DNA from: Thermacetogenium sp. UBA4966
GTDB taxonomy: Bacteria; Bacillota; DSM-12270; Thermacetogeniales; Thermacetogeniaceae
Reading direction: 5' to 3'
Length of the DNA: 36,943 nt
Assembly (NCBI GenBank): GCA_002397275.1
Contig: DHAA01000139.1
Coordinates: forward strand, 19,473 to 56,415
The notes below the pieces were generated by a model. That model was not told the origin of the DNA, did no database searches, and saw nothing but the letters and a program-made list of their open reading frames with translations. Below are positions 1 through 7,459 of the stretch, in pieces. Made by a program: the position numbers and the translations under genes. Every line of letters starts with the position of its first letter. Position 1 is the first letter of the stretch.

Positions 1-23
1 GGAATCCAGCCGAACACTACCCC

Positions 24-47
24 AAAAAGCAATGCTTTGCTATTTTT
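24..47 (-). terminator. Weak, possibly bidirectional terminator
   Basis: AGCAA-N4-TTGCT with A-rich flank on the left and T-rich flank on the right, so it can act in both directions. On the minus strand it reads AGCAAAGCATTGCTTTTTGG, about 50 bp past the YlmC-like stop. The stem is only 5 bp. Confidence 0.4.
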
Positions 48-94
48 CATCCTTCTGATGGCGCCCCCGCATTGTGGGGGCATAGTCGTCTATC
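44..94 (+). repeat. Hairpin repeat, copy 1
   Basis: 51 bp; same element as 1990-2041 but on the opposite strand. The stem GCCCCCG/TGGGGGC closes with one G-U pair. It overlaps the stop codon of the YlmC-like gene. Together the two copies flank sigG-spoIIR-ylmC as inverted repeats about 1.9 kb apart. Confidence 0.7.
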
Positions 95-347
95 TTGCCT
101 GCGGCTGGTTTATGGAAGCAAGCTCGACAAGTATTACATCCACGCCAATCTTCACTATATTTTCCCAGGGAACCACCACTTCTTCATTTTTTGCAAGAAA
201 GTTGAACATACGGTTGCTGCCGGGCAGGATAATCGCTTTGACGCGGCCGTTTTCCACATCGATATCGATATCCCTGATCATGCCCAGCCGCTTGCCGTCG
301 ATAACATTGATCACATCATGCAGACGCAGCTCTGAGATCTTTAACAC
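90..347 (-). CDS. YlmC/YmxH family PRC-barrel sporulation protein
   Basis: Small soluble protein of about 85 residues with a single PRC-barrel fold: KISELRLHDVINVIDGKRLGMIRDIDIDVENGRVKAIILPG, then a strand-rich end VVVPWENIVKIGVDVILVEL. Matches the YlmC/YmxH family found in spore formers, of unknown function. GTG 347 has GGGAGG eight bases upstream; the TTG at 365 lies before this site and is rejected. It follows spoIIR by about 50 bp and is probably in the sigG-spoIIR unit. The stop codon lies inside hairpin repeat copy 1. Confidence 0.88.
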   Translation of the reverse strand: MLKISELRLHDVINVIDGKRLGMIRDIDIDVENGRVKAIILPGSNRMFNFLAKNEEVVVPWENIVKIGVDVILVELASINQPQAR

Positions 348-398
348 TTCTGCCACCTCCCTCAAAATAATATATGAGGGAGAAGAGCTATTTGTTCT

Positions 399-1058
399 TT
401 ACTGCTCGCTCTTATCTTTGGCAAGATAGCCGTCGTCCCTGTGCAGCCATTCCAACAGGCGGAAGCGCAGTTCGACCCAGCTTTCGTTCCCATCCTTACC
501 ATACTTTGAAACCGTTTCCTGGACGGCGATACTATCTTCCCTATCCTCCAGGGCGGTTCCGGAGATATCCACAAAGCACAGCGGCGGAAAGAGAACACAC
601 CACCAGTTGGCCCCCCGCGCCTCGCCGAGAGTTACCTTCAGCGCCTCATACTCTCCCTGCGGCAGCACGACGTTACCATAGGCTTTGGTAGGAAAATTAG
701 ATCTGCACAACTGCACATCCACCGCGTAAGAATACCCGGCGTCAGCGATGGTTTCTTCGGCAGCCGCAGCGATTCGGGCACGGTTAGCGATGATCATCTT
801 GCGCGCTTCTTGATAGTCTTTTGCTGAGATTAACTCTTGCCTCAAGAGCCGGATGATCCGGTCGCGCACCATGTATTTCACTTCTTGATCGGGTTGCCGA
901 TCACTGTTGGCGATCACGTGAAGCCTGATGATATTGCTATTCACCAGATTATCTGTTGTAAAGGCCATTTTTTCCTGAATCCCAAGAGCAAAAGGAATGG
1001 ACAGTAATACTGCCGGCAAACAGATCAGCAACACGACCCTTGCCTTTTGCCGCAACAT
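399..1058 (-). CDS. spoIIR: Stage II sporulation protein R, signal for sigma-E activation
   Basis: Protein secreted by the forespore into the intermembrane space, where it triggers SpoIIGA to cleave pro-sigma-E. 219 residues. An N-terminal hydrophobic signal or anchor (about 7-25, VVLLICLPAVLLSIPFALG) precedes the family signature NIIRLHVIANSD, VKYMVRDRI, and YGNVVLPQGEYEALKVTLGEARGANWWCVLFPPLCFVD. ATG 1058 follows GGAGGG. Placement directly after sigG and near spoIIGA-sigE is unlike B. subtilis, where spoIIR is elsewhere. Transcription from the sigma-F-type promoter of sigG would put it in the right compartment and time. Confidence 0.96.
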   Translation of the reverse strand: MLRQKARVVLLICLPAVLLSIPFALGIQEKMAFTTDNLVNSNIIRLHVIANSDRQPDQEVKYMVRDRIIRLLRQELISAKDYQEARKMIIANRARIAAAAEETIADAGYSYAVDVQLCRSNFPTKAYGNVVLPQGEYEALKVTLGEARGANWWCVLFPPLCFVDISGTALEDREDSIAVQETVSKYGKDGNESWVELRFRLLEWLHRDDGYLAKDKSEQ

Positions 1059-1068
1059 ATTATCCCTC

Positions 1069-1839
1069 CTAGATGTGTTTACGCATATGATTTAAGGCCG
1101 CTTTCTCCAACCGGGAAACCTGGGCCTGAGAAATACCGATTTCTTCGGCTACTTCCATCTGCGTTTTCCCTTCGAAAAAACGCATCGTCAGGATCATTTT
1201 CTCGCGGTTATTCAATTTAGCGAGTGCTTCGCGGATCGAGATCTTCTCCAGCCAGTTCAAGTCATGGTTTTTCTCATCACCAATCTGATCCATCACATAG
1301 ATGGGATCGCCGCCGTCATGATAGACAGGTTCAAAAAGGCTGACCGGTTCCTGGATGGCGTCCATGGCAAAGACGACCTCTTCTCTGGGCAGATTTAGCT
1401 CACCGGCTATCTCGTTCAGCGAAGGATCTCGGGAGTTTTTGTTGATCAAGGTTTCCCGCGCCTGAATTGCCTTGTAAGCGATATCCCTCAGCGAACGGCT
1501 GACGCGGATCGGGTTATTGTCCCGCAGATAGCGACGGATCTCACCGATGATCATCGGAACGGCGTAAGTCGAAAACTTAACGTTCTGACCGAGATCGAAA
1601 TTATCAATCGCTTTAATCAGTCCGATGCAGCCCACCTGAAAAAGGTCGTCAACATATTCGCCGCGATTGGCGAAGCGCTGGATAACGCTGAGTACCAGAC
1701 GCAAATTTCCTTTGATCAACTTTTCCCTAGCATTTTTATCTCCGGCAATGATGGCCAGAAACAATTCCTTCATTTCCGAACTGGTCAAAACAGGCAGCTT
1801 TGCTGTATTTACTCCGCAGATCTCAACTTTATTAACCAT
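1069..1839 (-). CDS. sigG: RNA polymerase sporulation sigma-G factor
   Basis: Late forespore sigma factor. 256 residues. The N-terminus VNKVEICGVNTAKLPVLTSSEM is the sigma-G signature, followed by KLIKGNLRLVLSVIQRFANRGE (region 2.1), DNFDLGQNVKFSTYAVPMIIGEIRRYLRDN (2.3-2.4) and the C-terminal helix-turn-helix MEVAEEIGISQAQVSRLEKAAL. No pro-sequence, as expected. ATG 1839 follows GGGGAGG. Its own forespore promoter lies upstream; spoIIR begins 10 bp downstream and is probably cotranscribed. Confidence 0.97.
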   Translation of the reverse strand: MVNKVEICGVNTAKLPVLTSSEMKELFLAIIAGDKNAREKLIKGNLRLVLSVIQRFANRGEYVDDLFQVGCIGLIKAIDNFDLGQNVKFSTYAVPMIIGEIRRYLRDNNPIRVSRSLRDIAYKAIQARETLINKNSRDPSLNEIAGELNLPREEVVFAMDAIQEPVSLFEPVYHDGGDPIYVMDQIGDEKNHDLNWLEKISIREALAKLNNREKMILTMRFFEGKTQMEVAEEIGISQAQVSRLEKAALNHMRKHI

Positions 1840-1876
1840 TCCGACTGTTCCTCCCCAGTGATCTTTGATCGTTGTT

Positions 1877-1906
1877 CATTATTGCCTGAGAAGTCTAAAA
1901 TTATAC
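1877..1906 (-). promoter_or_regulatory. Forespore sigma-F/sigma-G promoter of sigG
   Basis: Minus strand GTATA (1906-1902), 15 bp, GGCAATAATG (1886-1877). This fits the forespore pattern GYATA - about 15-16 bp - GGNNANAHTR at every specified position. The site lies about 40 bp before the sigG ATG and after the terminator that isolates sigG from sigE, as expected for a gene switched on by sigma-F and then autoregulated by sigma-G. Confidence 0.75.
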
Positions 1907-1949
1907 CGCAGAGTTTAACGAGTAAAAACCGAGTAAGGAGCGCCGGCAT

Positions 1950-1986
1950 AAAAAAATATCCCTTCTTGCTTTATAAAGGGATATTT
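1950..1986 (-). terminator. Intrinsic terminator of the spoIIGA-sigE unit
   Basis: Minus strand AAATATCCCTT...AAGGGATATTT with a TTTTTTTA tail (about 1986-1950): an 11-bp stem, loop of about 11. It ends transcription coming from sigE before the sigG promoter. Confidence 0.8.
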
Positions 1987-1989
1987 CAT

Positions 1990-2041
1990 GGTAGACGCCC
2001 ATGCCCCCGCGATACGGGGGCGCCCGTCAGAAGGATGAAAA
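1990..2041 (-). repeat. Hairpin repeat, copy 2 (inverted relative to copy 1)
   Basis: 52 bp; read on the minus strand it matches the plus strand at 44-94 in 44 of 52 aligned positions. Shared layout: TTTTCATCCTTCTGA, a stem GCCCCCG/CGGGGGC, then GGCGTCTACC. An outer GACG/CGTC helix is also possible. Differences within the stems keep pairing (G-C against G-U). It lies just before the terminator at 1950-1986. Not a known riboswitch to me; it looks like a small dispersed palindromic repeat. Confidence 0.7.
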
Positions 2042-2369
2042 TTTGTAACTGCTCAGGCCGATGGATTCCGCTCGCTCCCTATTACGTCCCGGACAGCATC
2101 AAGGCTTGCTTCAGACCGGCTCTGGGCTGCTGCGGAACTCGCTTGGTACATAGGCGCCTTAATAAATTGTCGAGATAACAAAAATTCAAGGGCCGCGATC
2201 TGCAACTCAGGGTGTGCTCAAACAGTCCTCGCAGCCCGATCCGGTATCTTCGCCGCGCCTGATGCCGTTACCCGGAACTCCATAATTGTCGCTTCACTGG
2301 AATTCAGCGGTCTGTTTCTCAATACTTGAGTAGCTTTTACTTTCAGGGTAGTAAAACCTCCCGGCTTAT
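2042..2369 (-). other. Gene-free stretch between sigE and the sigG unit
   Basis: About 330 bp with no recognised gene. On the minus strand one frame is open from sigE to a TGA at 2220-2218 and then again to a TGA at 2055-2053. From a CTG at 2346, ten bases after GGGAGG, this would give 42 codons, a stop, and 54 more codons. It has no good start codon and no similarity I recognise, so it may be a degenerate small gene or chance. A 106-codon plus-strand frame across 1858-2178 has no ribosome site and is not supported. Confidence 0.3.
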
Positions 2370-3095
2370 TTACTCCATACAGCAGTACTCCTTGCGCAAT
2401 CTCTTGATGATTCGCTTTTCCAGGCGCGAGATATATGACTGAGAGATGCCCAACACATCGGCAACCTCTTTTTGGGTTTTTTCTTTGGACCCGCGCAGAC
2501 CAAAGCGCAGTTCCATAATCTTCTGCTCCCGGGGGGAAAGTTTGCTCACCGCCGCATGCAGCAGTTTGCGGTCCGCTTCTTCCTCCAGATGACGATATAT
2601 AACATCGCTTTCCGTACCCAAAACATCCGAAAGAAGCAGTTCATTCCCATCCCAGTCGATGTTTAAAGGCTCATCGAAAGAAACCTCCGCCCTGGTCTTG
2701 TTGTTTCTGCGCAGGTGCATCAAAATTTCATTTTCAATACATCTTGATGCATAGGTAGCCAATTTGATTTTGCGCTGCGGCTTAAAGGTATTAACAGCCT
2801 TAATCAAACCGATGGTGCCGATGGAAACCAGGTCCTCGATCCCAACTCCGGTATTTTCAAATTTACGGGCAATATAGACCACCAGACGCAAATTTCTTTC
2901 GATAAGGGCATTTCTAACGCCGATATCCCCGGCCTCCAGCTGATTGAGCAAAGTCATCTCCTCATCGCTGGTCAGGGGGGGAGGAAGCGCCTCATGATTC
3001 CCCAGGTAATAAATAGAGGACGGGTATTTAAATCTCCTCAAAACCCGGATCAGCCATAACCGGACCTGCATGACAATAGAACTATTTTCCCTCAT
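2370..3095 (-). CDS. sigE: RNA polymerase sporulation sigma-E factor precursor
   Basis: Early mother-cell sigma factor, made inactive. 241 residues. The first 28 or so are the pro-sequence: basic and amphipathic (QVRLWLIRVLRRFKYPSS), ending at IYYLG, which lines up with the known cleavage region of B. subtilis pro-sigma-E. The mature part begins HEALPPPLTSDEE and continues IERNLRLVVYIARKFENTG (region 2.1), IGLIKAVNTF and LATYASRCIENEILMHLRRN (2.3-2.4), ending in the region 4 helix-turn-helix QKEVADVLGISQSYISRLEKR. ATG 3095 follows GAGGGGG. SpoIIGA, its protease, is encoded just upstream. Confidence 0.97.
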   Translation of the reverse strand: MRENSSIVMQVRLWLIRVLRRFKYPSSIYYLGNHEALPPPLTSDEEMTLLNQLEAGDIGVRNALIERNLRLVVYIARKFENTGVGIEDLVSIGTIGLIKAVNTFKPQRKIKLATYASRCIENEILMHLRRNNKTRAEVSFDEPLNIDWDGNELLLSDVLGTESDVIYRHLEEEADRKLLHAAVSKLSPREQKIMELRFGLRGSKEKTQKEVADVLGISQSYISRLEKRIIKRLRKEYCCME

Positions 3096-3117
3096 CAGAA
3101 TCCCCCTCGCTTAAATA

Positions 3118-4032
3118 TTAATTCGCAGCAGCCTCAATCAAATCAGGATGAAGCAAGGCTCGGTAAGCCCCGCGCGGCGATAAACGCCTGTTATAGATAC
3201 CGATCACAACATCGGTTTTGCGTACCCTTTCATCCCCGGAGAAGACCACAATTTCATCCGGCCGGAAACCGACCAGCATTCCATGGCGCTTCCCGATGGT
3301 TGTAAAAGGTATCAGCCGCAAAGAAAAATCGCTTCCCTGCTCAGGGAACGCCTCGGCCAGTTTCGACAAATTCACTTCCCCGTTTGTGTCGATTATTTCC
3401 TGCAGCTCAGAGGGCAGATACGGCTTTAAAACTCCATACTCCACAATGATCACCGGAGAGCCTGTCAGCGGATCTAACAGTTGGTTCCCCGTATCCACCA
3501 GGCCGATTACCTTGAACCGCTTTCCCTGTACTTGAATTTCCACGCGCACCTTCAACAAATCTTGCAGCAGCGATCTTTTCACATAGGCAATCCCGTATTT
3601 GCCCAGGAGAGCCGCTGTTACTAAAGCTATCAGAAGCCATAAATAATGAAGCGGAAGGTCGCTGAGCATACCGGTCAGGGAATTGCCGCCCATCAGATAA
3701 ATCAATCCGAGAACAGCGCCGCCCATCGTAAAAGCAATAAGGTAAAAATAGATAACAACCTGGCCAAACTTTTTCCACGACAAAGGAATATAAGCCGCCA
3801 TAATCATCAAAACCGATACCAAAAACTTCATTTCGATTTTAGACATAAAATAAAAATCGGGAAACAGAACAAGAACACTGTAGATAGCCCCGATAATCGC
3901 TCCCGCCGCCGTCCGCCAAAACGATACTCTGACCTGGGCCAGTCTGGCTGCCGCCCAGAGAACAACAAAGTCCATCAACAAATTAATCAGGAACAGTATA
4001 TCAACATAAACAACGGTACTCCCTGGCATCAT
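3118..4032 (-). CDS. spoIIGA: Sporulation sigma-E factor processing peptidase SpoIIGA
   Basis: Membrane aspartic protease that cleaves pro-sigma-E in the mother cell after a signal from SpoIIR. 304 residues: five hydrophobic helices in the first 150 (VVYVDILFLINLLMDFVVLW is the first), then a soluble domain with catalytic D180 in GLVDTGNQLLDPLTGSPVII. GIYNRRLSPRGAYRALLHP is the conserved C-terminus. ATG 4032 and ATG 4029 are adjacent; GAGG upstream is slightly better placed for 4029. It is the promoter-proximal gene of spoIIGA-sigE, with 22 bp between them. Confidence 0.95.
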   Translation of the reverse strand: MMPGSTVVYVDILFLINLLMDFVVLWAAARLAQVRVSFWRTAAGAIIGAIYSVLVLFPDFYFMSKIEMKFLVSVLMIMAAYIPLSWKKFGQVVIYFYLIAFTMGGAVLGLIYLMGGNSLTGMLSDLPLHYLWLLIALVTAALLGKYGIAYVKRSLLQDLLKVRVEIQVQGKRFKVIGLVDTGNQLLDPLTGSPVIIVEYGVLKPYLPSELQEIIDTNGEVNLSKLAEAFPEQGSDFSLRLIPFTTIGKRHGMLVGFRPDEIVVFSGDERVRKTDVVIGIYNRRLSPRGAYRALLHPDLIEAAAN

Positions 4033-4103
4033 ACCTCAGCTCTCTCTTCTCCTAGCTGTCCTCCTCATATATATGCTTCAAATTTCTTGCCCATACCAGT
4101 ATC

Positions 4104-4136
4104 ATTATACGGTATTGCCGTTAATTAAATTGTCAA
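4104..4136 (-). promoter_or_regulatory. spoIIG promoter with 21-bp spacer and 0A-box-like -35
   Basis: Minus strand TTGACA (4136-4131) and TATAAT (4109-4104) are both perfect consensus hexamers, but 21 bp apart instead of 17. The B. subtilis spoIIG promoter is known for a 22-bp spacer and needs Spo0A-P to help sigma-A. TTTGACA here matches the reverse-complement 0A box TTCGACA at 6 of 7 positions and overlaps the -35, as in Bacillus. The transcript would start near 4097, about 65 nt before spoIIGA. No second convincing 0A box was seen. Confidence 0.7.
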
Positions 4137-4153
4137 ATAATGGCATCAACAAC

Positions 4154-4185
4154 AAATAAAAATGCCGAAAGCATGCTTTCGGCAT
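4154..4185 (-). terminator. Intrinsic terminator after ftsZ
   Basis: A perfect 10-bp stem with CATG loop (positions 4162-4185; the 24-mer is a complete palindrome) is followed on the minus strand by TTTTTATTTG. It ends the dcw transcript only about 20 bp before the -35 box of the spoIIGA promoter. Confidence 0.9.
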
Positions 4186-4273
4186 AATATCCAGCACTTA
4201 AAAAAAGAATAGCAAAGCAGACCGATAGCATCGATCTGACTGGCAGAGCCGTATATAGATTTAAAAAGCTGTC

Positions 4274-5317
4274 TTAGCGCTTGCGCAAGAACGCAGGTAT
4301 ATCCAGATCATCGGAAGTAAAGGAACGCAGATCAACAACTGCGTTTTCCTGTTCCACCTTTGCTTTGGAATCAAAACCGGTGGCGATAACAGTTACCCGC
4401 ACCTCATCTTCGAGGTCCTCATCGATCACCGCGCCGAAAATTATATTTGCTTCGGGGTCGGCAGCCTGGGAGATAATCTCCGCAGCCTCGTTCACCTCGA
4501 AGAGCCCTAGATCAGGGCCTCCGGTGATGTTGAGCAGAACGCCCCGTGCGCCTTCAATAGACGTCTCTAAAAGGGGGCTGGAAATGGCAATTTTCGCCGC
4601 CTCGGTCGACCTGTTTTCTCCGCTGGCGCTGCCGATTCCCATTAAAGCAGTGCCCGTTTCGGACATAATCGTTTTTACATCGGCGAAATCGAGATTAATC
4701 AAGCCGGGGACCGCTATCAGGTCGGAGATACCCTGTACTCCTTGCCGCAGCACATCGTCCGCTATGCGGAAAGCCTCATTGATCGCGGTCGATTTATCCA
4801 CAACCTGCAGCAGGCGATCATTGGGAATTGTGATTAAGGTATCCACCTTTTCTCTTAATTCCTGGATACCGATCTCTGCCTGAGTTGCCCGTTTTTTACC
4901 CTCAAATGTAAAGGGGCGTGTAACTACGCCGACAGTAAGAGCGCCGATTTCCCTGGCGACCTCGGCGATGATGGGAGCTCCCCCTGTTCCGGTGCCTCCC
5001 CCCATGCCCGCGGTCACAAAAACCATATCGGCCCCTCCCAGGGCCTGGATCAATTCATCCCTGCTCTCTTCCGCCGCCTTTTTTCCGATCTCCGGGTCCG
5101 CGCCGGCCCCCAATCCCTTGGTCAGCTTTGAACCAATTTGGATCTTGTGCTCTGCCAGAGACAGATTCAGGGACTGGGCATCTGTATTCACCGTAAGAAA
5201 ATGCACTCCCCTAAGCTCTGCCTGGATCATTCTATTGACGGCGTTGCCTCCGCCGCCGCCGATACCTATCACCTTAATATTAGCAAGCTGATTTGTGTGT
5301 ACCTCCAAGTCCAACAT
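4274..5317 (-). CDS. ftsZ: Cell division GTPase FtsZ
   Basis: Tubulin-like GTPase that forms the Z ring. 347 residues. N-terminal IKVIGIGGGGGNAVNRM, the tubulin signature GGGTGTGG at 106-113, the T7-loop residues NLDFADV, and the C-terminal peptide DDLDIPAFLRKR that binds FtsA and other partners. The linker before that peptide is short. ATG 5317 has AGGGAG directly adjacent, so a TTG at 5308 could be the true start; this changes only the variable N-terminus. Last gene of the dcw cluster; a strong terminator follows about 90 bp later. Confidence 0.97.
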   Translation of the reverse strand: MLDLEVHTNQLANIKVIGIGGGGGNAVNRMIQAELRGVHFLTVNTDAQSLNLSLAEHKIQIGSKLTKGLGAGADPEIGKKAAEESRDELIQALGGADMVFVTAGMGGGTGTGGAPIIAEVAREIGALTVGVVTRPFTFEGKKRATQAEIGIQELREKVDTLITIPNDRLLQVVDKSTAINEAFRIADDVLRQGVQGISDLIAVPGLINLDFADVKTIMSETGTALMGIGSASGENRSTEAAKIAISSPLLETSIEGARGVLLNITGGPDLGLFEVNEAAEIISQAADPEANIIFGAVIDEDLEDEVRVTVIATGFDSKAKVEQENAVVDLRSFTSDDLDIPAFLRKR

Positions 5318-5339
5318 CTCCCTATCGATCCCTCGCTTC

Positions 5340-6569
5340 TTAAAAAAAATCTTGAAACCATTGTTTTACTCTGCTGAACATCACTTTCATGGATAAGCTA
5401 TCCTCATTCTCTTCTTGTAACCGCCGGCTCTTGGCGGCATAGAGCAGCAATCCCACGCCGGTAGCGCATTCGGGGGCGTGAACAACATCTGCCAGGCCGC
5501 CGATCTCTTCCGGATACCCTACCCTGACCGGCTTTTGCAGAAGCTCTACCGCCAGTTCGGCAATTCCCTGGGTTAAGGCTGTTCCTCCCGTGAGTACGAT
5601 ACCCCCCGGCAGCAGCCCCGGATAACCGGAACTATCCAACTTATTCTTTACAAGGCCGATGATTTCCTGCACACGTGGTTCAATAATGGCGGCAATCATT
5701 TTTTTTGACACCCGGAAGGTATCCCTGCCTCCGACGCTGGGAACGTCAACGAATTCGCTGTCCGAGGTCAAAGCGGGGAGCGTCCCCCCATGCTCTTTTT
5801 TAATGACCTCCGCCTGGGTGAGAGGCGTTCGCAAACCAACAGCCAGATCGCTGGTAATGTAGTCCCCCCCTATCGGCAAAACCGCCGTATACCATAAAGC
5901 GCCCTGGTCAAAGATGGCGATATCGGTCGTACCGCCTCCAATATCAACCACCACCACACCCAGTTCTTTTTCAGCCGGATAAAGCACGGCTTCCCCGGAG
6001 GCATAACTGTTTAGGACCAGCTCCTGTGGCTGAAAACCCGCCCGTTGGCAACATTTAACAATGTTTTGCAGGGAGGCGTTGACAATGGTTACAATATGAG
6101 TTTCCACTTCCAGCCTCGACCCGATCATGCCTACAGGATCAAGGATGTTCTCATTTCCATCAACAAGAAACTGGCGGGGAATGACATGTATGATTTTCCG
6201 GTCATGAGGAAGAGCAATGACTCGCGCAGCCTGGAGTACCCTTTCCACATCTTCCGGCGTTATCTCCTCGTCGAAACCGGAAACCGCAACGACGCCGCGG
6301 TTATTGATAGAGGACACCGAATGTCCTGTAATTCCCACATAGCCGCCGTCAATATCGCGGCCGCTCATCTGCTCGGCTTTCTCAATAGCCGACTCGATGG
6401 CCCGCACCGTATTCTCAATATCGATCACATTGCCCTTGCGGATTCCTGAAGATTCCACAGAACCAAAACCGACTACCTGCAGCTGCCTGTCCTGCTCGAC
6501 ATCCCCGACAATGACCGTAACCTTCGTGCTCCCGATATCGAGGCTTACTATCATGTTATCTCGCGCCAA
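5340..6569 (-). CDS. ftsA: Cell division protein FtsA
   Basis: Actin-like ATPase that ties FtsZ filaments to the membrane. 409 residues. Phosphate-1 loop SLDIGSTKVTVIVG, the 1C domain (EITPEDVERVLQAARVIALP), phosphate-2 VVVVDIGGGTTDIAIF, and the adenosine motif GGIVLTGGTALTQGI are all present. The end, MKVMFSRVKQWFQDFF, is an amphipathic helix of the kind that inserts in the membrane. TTG 6569 lies six bases after GGGGGTG; ATG 6554 is an alternative. Confidence 0.96.
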   Translation of the reverse strand: MARDNMIVSLDIGSTKVTVIVGDVEQDRQLQVVGFGSVESSGIRKGNVIDIENTVRAIESAIEKAEQMSGRDIDGGYVGITGHSVSSINNRGVVAVSGFDEEITPEDVERVLQAARVIALPHDRKIIHVIPRQFLVDGNENILDPVGMIGSRLEVETHIVTIVNASLQNIVKCCQRAGFQPQELVLNSYASGEAVLYPAEKELGVVVVDIGGGTTDIAIFDQGALWYTAVLPIGGDYITSDLAVGLRTPLTQAEVIKKEHGGTLPALTSDSEFVDVPSVGGRDTFRVSKKMIAAIIEPRVQEIIGLVKNKLDSSGYPGLLPGGIVLTGGTALTQGIAELAVELLQKPVRVGYPEEIGGLADVVHAPECATGVGLLLYAAKSRRLQEENEDSLSMKVMFSRVKQWFQDFF

Positions 6570-6634
6570 TTACCGCACCCCCACCAGCAATCGTAAACAT
6601 AAAGAAACTGTTCAACGCAAATCAAAGTTTTCCT

Positions 6635-7429
6635 TTAATTTTCAAACAAAGAAAACAGATTTTCCCCATCAGCCGTTTTTCCCCGGTACTTGACTGCAGG
6701 GGCAAGGATACTTCTGATATCGACATAATCTATTTCTTCAACGCTTTCCAGCGAATCAAGATAGGATACGACCAGAGTGATTTTCTCCGGCAGATGGTCA
6801 GGGGTACCCAGCAGCACCGGGGTTCCCTGACGTGTGTACGCCACCAGGCTGTCGGCCTGGGCAATGTTTATTTCAGAAACCAGCCGCTGCAGATCATCAT
6901 CCAGCACGTTGAGCACCGGTTGAAGAGCCTTGCTTGTACAGACTTTTTCTCCGGGCGCTGCGGACTCTGTCTTGATCCCTGTAATCACAGGGAGATCATA
7001 GTTCTTTCCCGCAGTAGGCTTTTCCAAACAATACCCCTTGCTGTCGATAACAACTAAACCATCCTGCGCACAGAACAGCGCCCGGGCTTCCCGTTCCTTG
7101 ATCTCAACAAACACTCGATCCGGAAGACGCTTTTTTACCTTTACCGTTTCGATCAAGGGGAGAGAAAGCAAACGCTTTTCCACGAGTTCCGTATCCAATG
7201 CAAAGTAGTTCATCCCCAGGCTTAGACCGCTTTTGGCGATTATTTCACCCTCTGTCACTTTGCTATTGCCTTCAGTCTCAATTAGTCCTAAAGCAAAAAA
7301 AGATGATTGACTGAAATAATAGACCGCTATAATACCTAAAGTTATCAATAGCAAAACTCTGAGAAAGGCAACCGGCTTTCTCCAGTCCAGTTTTCTTCGC
7401 GATTTTCGTCTCTTTGCAGATGCCGACAT
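6635..7429 (-). CDS. divIB: Cell division protein DivIB/FtsQ
   Basis: Bitopic membrane protein of the divisome that joins FtsL and DivIC outside the membrane. 264 residues. A very basic cytoplasmic N-terminus (AKRRKSRRKLDWRK) is followed by one membrane helix (about 23-43) and then the POTRA domain (FFALGLIETEGNSKVTEGEIIAKSGL, LPLIETVKVKKRLPDRVFVEIKER). A beta domain follows (LVVIDSKGYCLEK). Position between murA and ftsA fits. The ribosome site before ATG 7429 is weak (GGATGG). Confidence 0.92.
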   Translation of the reverse strand: MSASAKRRKSRRKLDWRKPVAFLRVLLLITLGIIAVYYFSQSSFFALGLIETEGNSKVTEGEIIAKSGLSLGMNYFALDTELVEKRLLSLPLIETVKVKKRLPDRVFVEIKEREARALFCAQDGLVVIDSKGYCLEKPTAGKNYDLPVITGIKTESAAPGEKVCTSKALQPVLNVLDDDLQRLVSEINIAQADSLVAYTRQGTPVLLGTPDHLPEKITLVVSYLDSLESVEEIDYVDIRSILAPAVKYRGKTADGENLFSLFEN

Positions 7430-7459
7430 GCTTGTCCATCCAATCTTTAAAAAAAGATG

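Noticed and set aside
1987..2046. Purine-type riboswitch suggested by GGCGTCTACC next to a terminator
   Set aside because: No pairing P1 helix, no second arm or loop-loop motif, and the second copy lies downstream of a gene rather than before one.
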